Assembly (NCBI RefSeq): GCF_030272615.1
Contig: NC_081408.1
Location: forward strand, 406,236,889 to 406,298,888
Reading direction: 5' to 3'
Length of the DNA: 62,000 nucleotides
DNA from: Cryptomeria japonica
Taxonomy: Eukaryota > Streptophyta > Pinopsida > Cupressales > Cupressaceae
Shown: positions 12,600-23,358 of the stretch, piece after piece
Position numbering within the stretch: the stretch's first letter is position 1
Layout of the letters: each line of letters starts with the position of its first letter
Translations under genes and position numbers: made by a program
The notes under the pieces: generated by a model
What the model saw: only the letters and a program-made list of their open reading frames with translations
The model's database searches: none
Told to the model about the DNA's origin: nothing

Positions 12600-15325
12600 G
12601 AGGTATTACAAGAAAGACTAGGACCCCAAAAGGAATTTTAATAAGGAATTTGTCCCTATTATGAAGGAAAAATGATGTGGTAACACTATCACAGTTCTTG
12701 TAACTGTTCCTTAAGCTTATAGTCATGAACTGAGTAGATGGATATGACTGTTATTGTTCATTTTGGCATGATTGTTAACTTTTTGTCAGTCAACAATGAC
12801 TGTAGCTTCTTTTAAAAGAATGACTTCTCTTAGTGGCTAATCTGCATGCATATTCACTATACAATTATTAGTGATAGTAATGAAGACATTAACTCTAGCT
12901 CTCAATCAATTGTCATTAATCCCTTTATTACCCTTATTGGTGTTTAGCTGCATACTCTGTCAAAATTTCATGACTGCCTTTCTTGTGAAAATCACTATAT
13001 GGTTGCTATAGTTCTTTGTTGTTACCTTTGGAAAAGGTCCCTATCTTTAATCTCAATGTTTCACTGTTTCGTCTATGCTAACTGTGACTTTAGCATCATA
13101 GAATGCTTTCACATAGTTTACCTTCTAGCAAAACAATGATACCATGAAATCCTCTTATTATTATTTTCTCTATCTTTTAAGACCGTTATAGAATATGCCC
13201 CATCTTGTTTGATGTTTGGAACTTAATGGTTCATGCTACTATCTTCATATTTGACTATGTATCTCATTATCATCCTCCTTACTGTTCTAATGAGGCTTGA
13301 GACTACATCTTGTATGCTTATTGTTTTGATGCTTTGTATCTGAAAATTAATATTACTGTCCTTAATGGCTGCAAATGAGGTTGTTCATTGCTTCTTTAAG
13401 ACTGTGATTGGTGACTATCTTTTCTTGACTATACCTTGGACAATGAGTACTTTGTAAGAGCTACTATCTTTGTGCTTGATGATCATAGTACAAATGCAGT
13501 CTAAAAACCCCTTTGTGTTTTGACTACTGATCATTTCATGTGAATTTGACCGCAAACATTTTTCCACTGGCTTGATATTGGATAACTGCAATAAGGTTCA
13601 ATGGGCCCTTTTATTTCTTTGGATGCTATTGTGATAAGTCCATAGAGACCCTATGTGTTGATCCTTGAGATTGTTGTATGATCTATTATTTCTTTAGTGA
13701 CTGCTATTTCACTGCCCATGCCTTATGACGATTGTAACAATAATGGACTCAAAATTATTGTGGCTTGATACTCATGACTAAAAGAGGCTGCTTTGAGACT
13801 GAGAATAACCTTTGATAATTATTGATACCTTTAGTTATGACTGTCTTAATGTATCCATGTGTCATTTTTGACTGTGAATTGTGATTATCCAAGGACTGCT
13901 CTTTACTGTATAATATCACCGTTCTTTCCATTGGAATGTTCTTAAACATGCCATCCTCTTTGAGATTAGGTGATTAAATATTCATGATGTTGGTTTTAGA
14001 ACAAGCCTCTGAGTTCTCATCATAGATCTTTTGTTCTTGATGAATATAACTTGAAAATGCACAACATTGCTGTAGACACTCACATATATGCATTGCCATG
14101 ATGTTGGCATACTTATTAACCATACTGTCCTTGATCATTTGTTATACTGTTCCAGTTAATTGGAAGATACTATGAATTGTGCAAACCAAAATAAGGTGGG
14201 GAATTTTAGTTTTTACATGATTAGCTATCACAACTGGAGTATTCTATATTTGATTCATAGGTGACTTTTCTTGCTGTTCTACTGAACAAATTCTTAGCTT
14301 TCGTTGTTCTGTGATAGCTACTTGTGCTAAAAACTAAAAATTCTCCCACCTTAAAATTTTGCACAAATTTTCTTTGGATAAAAATGATCATACATAATTT
14401 CTTGATGTTTATTGCAATTGTTCACTTGATAATCTGCCATCTTATTTTATCTCATTTCTTGGATTAACATGTTGGGCTCAACCCTTGTGGGAGCAACACT
14501 TTACCCCACATGATGAAATTGAAAACATGATTATCCTTGTATTTGCAAATGAAGCACATAAGTTAGAAAACAAATGCATGTTTTGGAGGAGTATGATATG
14601 ATGACTTGACTGCTTTCCTATTTCTTGTTCGATGAGCCTTTGGGTCAATATATATATGCATAGGGATAACTGTATATAGGATGCTTGAGATTTGTCATTG
14701 CTTAGATCTTTATGATCTAACATCATTCTCATTATTCAAATGCAGGCACTAGGAGCTATTTGGAGCAATGAGAGACATAAGAGGACATAGACAAGACATA
14801 AAGAAGAGCGACACAACGAACCAGTCATTCAAGCAATGACTGGTCTCACTTCTTATGTACATTTATTTACTTATTCATTTATGTGCTCTCTTTTATTCAC
14901 ATTGAATAAGTTAGTCTCACGGGTTGTGTGAGACAAGTGTACTTTTCTACATTAAATGAAGATTACTTCTTTTCTCATAAAACACTTGCATAAATCCTTT
15001 CTATGTTACTTGCACTTGTATGAATGCAATAATTTATTAATGCAATCTTTTGATTCCTGTTTATGCACTTGAATGTAATATAGGAAATATTAAGAAATGT
15101 ACCTTTTCTTCTTTCAATTTTAAACAATAAGATCTACCTGAATGAGCTGTAGTGAAATTTAGTTGAAATGTCTATAATAAAGGTATATGTATCCTTATGT
15201 TTTGCCTCGTATTTGGCTCATGTATTGTATCTTTATGTCAAAATATAATTTTATGTCTCTATCTTGTATTATCTGTACACGTGGAATTAATGTGTGCTTG
15301 TTGAAATGTAATTTTGTGAATTATA
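12600..15325. other. Non-coding interval between genes A and BC
   Basis: No gene is recognisable. The interval is T-rich with many TGACT/ACTGT words up to about 14160, and contains the foldback described separately. A short perfect inverted repeat (CCAGTCATT, CAAGC loop, AATGACTGG) lies at 14821-14843. Confidence 0.4.
14174..14369. repeat. Foldback element with about 60-bp imperfect arms
   Basis: The left arm (14174-14233) and right arm (14304-14369) are near-complements. Shared blocks include AATTGTGCAAA, TAAGGTGGG, TTTTAGTTTTTA and TAGCTATCACA, with the reverse complements in mirror order on the right. A loop of about 70 bases separates them. This is the structure of a small MITE-like foldback or of a hairpin-RNA precursor; I saw no clear target-site duplication. 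Confidence 0.6.
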
Positions 15326-16182
15326 TTAATATGATACTAGAGTGGACCTTACAGTTTCTATGGTGTTGTCCACTTTTGTCCTTACAATATTAAGGTTACT
15401 GACAATAGTGGAAGATAATCTTAGGAGCCATGTACCTTGACTTAGCATCCTATCCATCCATTCTCCCACTACTCTACTTCATGATGCTGCTTGCTTGACT
15501 CTTTTCATAACTTGTTCATCTAGCGATGAAGTCACTAGTTCAATGGCTTATGAAGACATAGTCACCTTTATTAGCACAATAGTGAGTTGTTCAACCTGTG
15601 CCTTGAATTTATCCCTTTTAACCTTGTCTTCATCATACCTGGCAACAAGGGCATCTAAAGATGATTGAACATCACTAGAAGTAGAGTCATGATTTTTCTT
15701 GCCCAATTCAATCCTGTTAATTACATCATCTAATTCTAGAATCTGATCAATATCTTTATCAGGAGGAGGAATGGCAATCTCTGCATACTTGTTTCTTTCT
15801 TTGTCCACCTTTACCCTTCACAAGGTTTTGGCTTTCTTAGTGATTTTGGGTTTGGTGGGGACAAGTTGACTAAAATCAAAATCATCAGGTGAAACAACTT
15901 GTTTCTTCCTCTTGGGAGCATTAGTGAATAACCACAATGGCAAGGAAGAGTAATCATAATCCATGACTAAATCCTGAGAGGGATTCAATGACTCTTGAGG
16001 GGTAGTAGTCACAATAGGTGACATTGTCGTAACAACACTGGAAGGATTTTCAAGGGATGAGTCATTGGGTCTAGGACCCACCTCTGTCATAAACATGTCA
16101 AAATCATCTAACATGGTGGAAGAAACTTCAGACAAATTGGGTAAAGAAGAGAAAACATTCTCAATGTTATCATGGGGAGTAT
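15326..16182 (-). pseudogene. Gene BC, 3' half (C-terminal part)
   Basis: The frame reads from the left copy of the AGTAT duplication (16178-16182) down to a natural end at TAA 15326-15328, with no frameshift. In-frame stops occur at 15818 (TGA), 15548 (TAA) and near 15481 (TGA). The sequence is a Ser/Pro/Asp-rich linker, a basic patch (APKRKKQVV, TKPKITKKAK; nuclear-localisation-like), and a charged helical C-terminus. Part of that tail (EWMDRMLSQGTWLL) matches gene A's RWIEGIVKDGGKYI.

The 5' half of the same frame lies at 29438-31487. When insertion X and one AGTAT copy are ignored, the two halves meet in frame. Similar residues between 16183 and 16228 belong to the terminus of X, not to this gene. 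Confidence 0.65.
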
Positions 16183-17258
16183 TGTAATGCCTGCCAAAAT
16201 ACCCTAGAGAAATAAAGCTATCTAACATACAATATGAGATAAATTTTTTTCTTAAACATCATCTAATGTAACACATATAATCAAATACATGTGCACAATA
16301 ACCATCCTATTACTAGATTCTTATTTAATCTATAAAAGCATGATCAAATGAACATAATACGCAAGAAAAAATACATAACAACTTAACATGCAACAATCCC
16401 TAGGGTATCTCAATGCCATTACTTAAGTAAATCCAAACATAAAACATCAACTTATCTACCATGCTCTAATCCACTTAATCATTTCTTCTATCATTACTTT
16501 TTTTCAACACAAAGAGATTATCCATCTACTCAACTACAACCTATCATTATCCAATTCCCATCAATCCTTTAAAGTTCATTTAAAGCACCAATGCCAAATG
16601 TTCCTAATTCCTATTTCATATCTATCATCATGCCATCTATGATTCATTACTAACATTATATATACATTTCTATTTCATTTATTTAACAATATAAATATCC
16701 ACATAATATCAAATGCTCTCCAATAGTTTCCAATTACAACATTTACATAAAGGAACAATATTCAAGATACAATGCGATACAACATCATGTTCTCTTATAA
16801 GAGACATATCCATTACCTAATACATCCACTATCATTACATATACATTATCCATCTACATCAAGGAGCATAGCTCTCATCTACGAATATAATGATCTCATA
16901 AGTTCTACCATATATAATCCATAGAAAGAATGATACATCAATTTGCTACAAGAATTCATCCATAAGATGAATAGATAAGAATCCATATCCACGCACAAGT
17001 GCATCCAACAAAGAACACCACAATGGTAGAAGGCACCAAACCACCTGACCATGTGGAACCAAAGGAACCACCCCCTATGCTAGGAGATGACACAAGGTCC
17101 CACACACACTCTAGACTTAGGCTGACACCTATCTACCATGGAGACCACAACAACTCAAGAACCACAGCAATGAAGAACCACATAATCAACAAGCCAAATC
17201 ACATCACAAAGCTAAACATGAAACATAGAAACTCACAGATGCATACCAAGAATCAACT
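16183..17258. other. Left outer segment of X, non-coding
   Basis: A+T-rich up to about 16990, then a less A+T-rich, A- and C-rich stretch of about 270 bp that ends at the junction with the chromovirus remnant. No reading frame here has recognisable features, and I see no repeats of note. Confidence 0.5.
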
Positions 17259-19714
17259 TAAGGAACAAGGACTAAACACACACTTGCCCAAATTGATCTT
17301 TAACTGTTCTTCATGAAGTCTCTTTAGTACCATTTCAATATGCATCAAATGTTCCTCGATATCCTTGCTAAAGACCAAAATATCATCTAAATAGACAACA
17401 ATGAAATGATTTATGAAAGGTTTAAGGACTTCATTCATTAACCTCATAAAGGTGCTAGGAGAATTGGAGAGGCCAAAGGGCATCACAACCCATTCAAACA
17501 ACCCTTCATTTGTCTTGAAGGCAATCTTCCACTCATCTCCCTCTCTGATCCTAATCTAATGGTATCCACTTTTCAAGTCAATCTTTGAATAGTACCTTGC
17601 ATTCCCTAGGAAATCCATGAGATCCTCCATTCTTGGCATAGGAAACCTATATCTAATGGTTATCCTATTAATGGCTCTGGAGTCAGTACATAACCTCCAT
17701 GTACCTTCCTTTTTAGGGGCTAGCACTACTGGGACAGCACAAGGGCTGACGCTCTTCCTTATGAAACCTTTCTCCAATAGGCTTTGAATCTGTCTTGCAA
17801 CTTGTGTATTCTGTTCAGGGGTCAGTTTGTAAGAAGCTTTAGTAGGTAATGTAGAGCTAGGGATGAGGTCTATATAATGACTGATCTCCCTCATTGGTGG
17901 TAAGGTGTCTGCACTCTCATCTGCTACTATTCCTTCATACCTACTCAACAATTCTTGCACCTCTTTTGGACCAACACTCCTTAATGGCTTAGGCTCTCTT
18001 TTGATCTTTGTTTTTGGCTTCACAATGATGGCAAAACAGGGTGTATCCTTTTCCTTAAGGACGTTCAAGAACTCCTTCTCCCCTACTAACATCACATTAT
18101 TTGACAATGTCCTATCCTTATCACCATCCGACAAGGGTGTCATGGTAAACTTCTCTCCATTCTTAGTTAAGGTGTAGACATTCCTCTTCACTTCATGTTG
18201 AGCATCAATATCATATTGCCAAGGTCTCCCTAAAAGGAGATGGCATGCATCCATATCAACAACTTCACATAAACCTTATCCTTGTATTCCCCTATTTGGA
18301 AATCTACCCAACATTGTTCATCTACCAGGGTCTTCTGATCCTTACTTAGCCAAGACACCTTATAGGGGTTTGGATGGGGTATCCTTTTCAAACCAAGCTT
18401 ATTTATCATCTCGACTGAAACTAAGTTCTCCGTGGAACTAGAATCAACAATAACTTTACAAAATTTACCATTTACCTTGCAATGTGTCCTGAATAGTGTC
18501 TTCCTTTGTGTGGGCTCCTTCTGAAGTGGCACCTTCAAGAGTGTCCTATTAAACATGATGCACTCTCCTTATTCTGGTTTTGCAGGTCTGGAAGTGCTTG
18601 TGTGGTATGAGGTCATGCTTTGGTAATCCTCTTCCTGAGCAAGTTGCACCCTTCTGTCACCTCCTTGGGTATTTTTGCTTGCAACTGCCTTGCTTGGACA
18701 CCTAAAGGATTGGTGACCAACTTGGTTGCAAGAGAAGCATCTTCCAGTGAACACATGTGTGTTCTTGCCTCCTGTCCTTCCTCTATTGTTTCCTCTACCT
18801 CCTCTGAAAATATTCCTCACATTGGCTTCTTTTTCAGGTTCTTGTTGATTTGGTTCTCCTTGAGGCCTTGGTGATGACCCCCTTCCTTGGAACCTTCCTC
18901 TTCCTCTAAAGTTATTCCCTCTTCCTTTGTTTTGTTCTCCCTTTCTCCTAAATTTCTCTTCAATCTTCATAGCCATTTGAGAGCACTGATGCACATTTTT
19001 GGGATTGAACAGGCTTAGTTCATCCTATATGTTGTACTTGAGCCCATTCAAATATCTTACAAGCTTTTGGCTTTCATTTTCACACACCTTAGCCTTCATA
19101 GTGATCTTATGGAACTCATCAGTGTAAGCACCAACATCAAGGTCTCTCTGTTTCAAGTTCTACAACTTCTTATGCAGGGTCACTTCATAATCCATAGGTA
19201 CAAACTGTTGTTTGACCACCCTCAGTATCTTCTTCCATGAGGTTATTGGATCCTTTGACTTCTCCGCCCTTTCATACTGCACATGATTCCAGCAACTCAA
19301 TGTCGGGCCTTTCATTTTTGACTTGGCAATCTTGACTCTCAGGTGTGCAGGAATGTCATCGCATTCAAAATGATTTTCCAGGGCCTCCATCCAATCCATA
19401 CATTCCTCAGGGTCCATTTTTCGAACAAACATTGGTAAATCAGGTTTGTTGTCTCTCCTACCAACCCTTTCCAAAGCTTCAAGGATAGATCTCTGATCAT
19501 CTGGCATCCCCATACTTGCAAGGGGTGGGGCTTCTTCATCCTTTGAGCCATAATCTTCATCACCAAGTCCATTGGCCTGCAAGTTCTTCAACTTGGCTAC
19601 GTCTTCCTCCATCTTCTTGTGTTTGGCTGCTTGCTCCCTCACAAGCTTGGCTAACTCTGCATTGGTTATCCTTAGGGGTATCTCCCCTTATTCAATGTCA
19701 TTATGCTCTGACAT
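17253..19714 (-). pseudogene. gag-pol: Chromovirus (Ty3/gypsy) gag-pro-RT pseudogene, 3'-truncated
   Basis: The start is the ATG at 19714 (MSEHNDIE, then an in-frame TAA). Gag reads in one frame to about 18569. It carries an R/G-rich segment (RGRGRFQGRG) and a zinc knuckle CFSCNQVGHQSFRC. The protease site reads DSSST instead of the usual DSGST, so it has lost its conserved glycine. A frame change near 18230-18255 leads into LLGRPWQYD, the RT fingers (KEGTWRLCTDSRAINR), SKIDLKSGYH, and the catalytic [11 protein letters not shown]. Similarity stops just after KINLGKC (about 17266). RNase H, integrase and chromodomain are missing. The Gag and protease-linker style matches plant chromoviruses of the Reina/Galadriel type. 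Confidence 0.85.
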
Positions 19715-19740
19715 TGTCCTTTTCCCAAGAGCTTATGGAC

Positions 19741-19751
19741 TCTGATACCAC
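19741..19751 (-). other. Primer-binding site of element G
   Basis: On the reverse strand TGGTATCAGA, complementary to the 3' end of plant initiator-methionine tRNA, lies five bases inside the LTR end at 19756. It fixes the orientation of the element and the inner LTR boundary. Confidence 0.8.
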
Positions 19752-19755
19752 TTGA

Positions 19756-21294
19756 TGCAGAGTGCACTGCAAGAAGTGCTAGAATGAGACCCAAGTCTAT
19801 AAGACTTACAAGGTGGCTCCTCCAACTTGGCCAACCTTACCCACACCTTCTAGGGGAATAAGGACTCACTTCCAATCACCCTTCAAGCCCTCACAAGACT
19901 TCACCCTATCCCTATGGGTCAGATAGTGTGATCACAAAATGAGTTTTAGGGACCAAGTCTCTAAACAAGGCACAAATTGAGAAATGACCCCAACTCCAGT
20001 CCTTGATTCCAATTAACACTTGGAACACTTCAAGAGACATACAGGGACCAAGGCTCAACACTTTTTTGGTTCCTCCAACTTGCACAATACCAAAATGCAC
20101 TATTAGGCCTGATTCCCAATTAGGACTTTGAAACTGGTTTTAGGGCAGTAACTTAATTTTCTTCCAAAGGACTTGGAAAACAATCTAGGGTTTTAGATAC
20201 CCTTTATCATGTTGTATCCAATCCAAAAAGGATAGGTCTCCAACCTACTCCTACACCCTTGATCCAACATAAGGCTCACAAACCTAATTGGCCAAATTAG
20301 GTGTGGAACACTTGGAAAAGAGAAAAGATGGGTACGTAGGTTTGAAAAACTTGCTTGGGAAGTCTTGACCAACTTAATTAACCACAAATCACTCACTCAC
20401 CAAGCCTTATGGGTTTGTCCTTGCATTTTCCCTACTAACCCTCACAAATATGGTTGAATACATGGAGATATTCAACCTAGGGTCAGTTCATTGGACCCTT
20501 AGATCTCCTGAGCTGAGCCTGTAACTTTGGAATCTATTAGTACATACTCTGAACTTGCAAACCATAGAAGGCCATGGGCATCCTGCAAGGGGATTGAAAG
20601 TTAGAGCCAAAAATGTCTTCAAACCCCGGAAAGTCAGGGTTTCCAAACCAGTGACAACAAAATTGCAATATCTCGTTCAAATCAAAACAAAATGAATTCA
20701 GAACAAGTGTAAATGAACATAAACTTAGAGTATAATGCAAACATGACACTTGATGTGATCCACCAATCTATACAACTCCGTATGACTCACAAATGCTCTG
20801 AAAATCTGTTTAATTCCTTCACAAGACTCGTTAATCCATACATCAAATCACCACCCAAGTGACTGGAGGTTGATTGGGGATAAATACATCTATTTCAACT
20901 ATTTTAACATATGTTTGAATAGTTAAGACCGTTGGTTTTCAAGTTGCAACCTCCCGGACCAAAAGTTGTCATACCACATTTTGTTGTCAAGAGCAACTTT
21001 TCCAATTTTGATTATTAAGACTCTCAACCAAGCTAACCATCTCTTATGCATTTGGTGGGATGTAAAACACTTCAAACAACAACAAAACATGCCTTAGGCT
21101 ATCCTATGACACAAGGTACTAAGAATCAATGCAAATCCAAGTGGACTAAGTGAACTTAGGTTCATATTAGCACCTAGAAGTTCCTTGACCACACAAGTGG
21201 ATCCATACATATCATTAATGGTCCCTTGGACTCATCTTTATTACAAACATGAAACTACACAAACAAAGACAACAATTTTCTAGAGTGCCCTGCA
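19756..21294 (-). repeat. 5' LTR of chromovirus G, 1,539 bp
   Basis: The LTR is bounded by TGCAG...CTGCA-type termini: TGCAGAG at 19756 and CCCTGCA at 21294 on the forward strand. The primer-binding site is directly inside. It abuts a 5'-truncated copia-type LTR at 21295. The bases CTAGA (21295-21299) may be one copy of its target duplication; the partner was lost with the 3' part of G. No other copy of this LTR is in the window. Confidence 0.7.
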
Positions 21295-21797
21295 CTAGAT
21301 TATGTATGTGAGGAAATTATTGTAAGGGTTATTCCAGTAAAGGGTTTAAGGTTTCAGACCAGAACAAACATAGCTTAAACCAGAACTGTATTCTGGCATA
21401 GAAGATGCTATCTTAGGAGTTCACACTTCTCTAGATTGTAGTCTGGAATTTTATGTAGTCAGTGAGGCTCCCATTGTGTTTGAGTAGTGTGCTCTAGGCT
21501 GTAAACCTTCCTGCAAGTGTAGGCCTCTCATATTTTGTAATATCTCTTCATATGACCAGTGGATTGATATTGTGGGTCACAAATCCCATCGTGGTTTTTC
21601 CTCTTTAAAGTTTTCCATGTATAAATATGTGTGTTAGGATTCTCATTTATGCGATTGGCTTATTAGTTGCTTTACTTCTTTCAATTCTGTTTATACTGGT
21701 ATACCGATTGGTGTATGTATGTTTTAATAAGGCTAAAACTTACTATTCTGGTATAACACTGCTTCACCCCCCCTCTCAGTGTTATTGGTTTCCAACA
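21295..21797 (+). repeat. Left LTR of D, 5'-truncated
   Basis: Matches the last 500 bp of the right LTR (26494-26995), starting at GATTATGTATGTGAGG and ending TTTCCAACA. The first 425 bp or so expected from the right LTR are absent. The LTR of chromovirus G sits in their place. Confidence 0.85.
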
Positions 21798-21812
21798 ATT
21801 GGTATCAGAGCC
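21798..21812 (+). other. Primer-binding site of D
   Basis: ATTGGTATCAGAGCC directly follows the LTR end. It is the typical initiator-Met tRNA complement used by copia elements. Confidence 0.85.
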
Positions 21813-21865
21813 TTGTGCCTCAGAGGAAGTTTAACAACTTGAGGAAGATCCTGAAATCTGAATCA

Positions 21866-22970
21866 ATGAATATGGCTTTGGAGAAGCAACTTGAGATGAC
21901 ACTTGAAGATTATGATGCTGAAAGGTTGAAGAACTTAAAGCTACAAGATGAATTGAATTCCGCTAAGGAATCCATTCTTGTCCTATAAGAGAGGCTATCA
22001 TCTGTTCAAGCTAGGAGGAAGGAAATTTTACAAAATCAGGATGATGAAGAGAAAAATGCACTTAAGGAACAATGTCAGAAATTGAGTCAGGAGAATATGG
22101 TTATGAAGAATGAAATGCAAATTATAACTATTGAGGATATCTAAGGAGATTGAGGATAAAATGAAAAAGGAAGACAATCTTGTTGTATCCCTAAAGAACA
22201 AATTTGAAGAATGTGGTAGGTTGGTTCGTGAAAATGATATGTTGAGAACTGATTTGGTACAATCCCAGAGTAATGAGCAAGAGATTGAGAGACAAATGAT
22301 AATACTAAGAGAAGATTTAAGTACTGCAAGTGAGTACAAAGAAAAATACAATATCAGCTTGGCACAACTTGATGAGTTATTGAAGAGACAGAGGTGGATT
22401 GGAGATTCCAATGGACTTGGATTTGAGCAAGGACAAAGTTTCGATACTACCAATGAAGATCAAAACCATAAGGCACTGATAAGACAATTTAATGCTTATA
22501 AATTCAATGGTAGATGTTTTGTTTGCAATAGATTTGGTCACATGTCTAGGCAATGAAGAAACAGAGCAAATCAGAACCCTGATTCTGCTCCTAGTAAATA
22601 TTCTAAATGCAATAAGTTTGGTCATAAGACAAAATATTGCAGAATGAATGTTAAATGCTATGCATGTGGAAAATTTGGACATATGGCTAATCAATGCAGG
22701 TCAAGAAATTTCACCGGTTTTAGCAAAGCAATTCAAAAGAACAATGTTACATGTTATGCATGTAATGAGGTTGGACATATTACTAAGTTCTGTAGAAGCA
22801 GAAATCCACCAGTTAGTAATGGAGGATCAAATGAGAAAGGAAAAGAGAAGGTTAGTGAAATCCGACAAGATCATACTCAAAGATGGATTAGGATGATTGA
22901 AGAACAAACATCAGATGGGAATGCCCCAGTTACTTATCCAATAGAAGAGGCTACTGTTGCGCCGACATAA
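21866..22970 (+). pseudogene. gag: D gag: coiled coil followed by four tandem zinc knuckles
   Basis: The frame starts MNMALEKQLEM (ATG 21866) and reads as a long charged coiled coil. It is broken by TAA at 21987 and a frame change near 22131-22140. The coiled coil continues to about 22420. Four CX2CX3-4HX4C-type knuckles follow: CFVCNRFGHMSRQ with its last Cys position now TGA (22554-22556); YSKCNKFGHKTKYC with the first Cys changed to Tyr; and two intact ones, CYACGKFGHMANQC and CYACNEVGHITKFC. A basic/acidic tail ends at 22970.

Four knuckles is more than the one or two usual in plant copia Gag. The product should bind RNA and assemble through the coiled coil; the normal Gag N-terminal core is not recognisable. 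Confidence 0.7.
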
Positions 22971-23358
22971 AGCTCATCTAGTATCTGAGGTAGATGCCTT
23001 AGGGGTAGGAAAATTTCATGAAGATGCTGCATATGCCCCAGGAAAAGGGTCTAGAAAATGTTCCAGACGTTGGAGAGGATTATCCGACATGGATATGTTC
23101 TGAGTGAGATCTGGTATCTTTCACCGACAGTCATTTATATCAATGGAAGATTAGGGTTTTTCTCGAAGGTTAAAAGGTGGAATACACTTCATTGTTAATC
23201 AGCCTGCATTCAGAGTGATTTTAGAGCGATTCAGAGTGACTAAGTGCGATCAAAGGCAATTAAGAGGCAATCATATTTCTTCTTGAGCGATTTCACCGTC
23301 TGGAAGAATTTGTTGAAGGTTTTCATTGAGAGCGATCAAAAGGTATTTATCTTTAAAC
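22971..23358 (+). other. Spacer between D gag and D ORF2
   Basis: No coding similarity. The stretch 23195-23345 repeats GAGCGAT/GAGTGA-like words (AGAGCGATTCAGAGTGA, TGAGCGATTTC, GAGAGCGATCAAAAGG) before the ORF2 start. This may be a leader for a separately translated or spliced message. Confidence 0.4.

Noticed and set aside
16183-16228. Extension of the gene BC frame upstream of 16182
   Set aside because: The TGTAATGCC terminus and AGTAT duplication show that this stretch belongs to insertion X; the open frame there is chance.
17253-17316. Forward frame ending at 17316 as a host exon
   Set aside because: It crosses the junction between X and the chromovirus RT and shows no splice or domain support.
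23195-23345. GAGCGAT-like repeats as a fourth phased array
   Set aside because: Spacing is irregular and the copies are few; no fixed period is seen.
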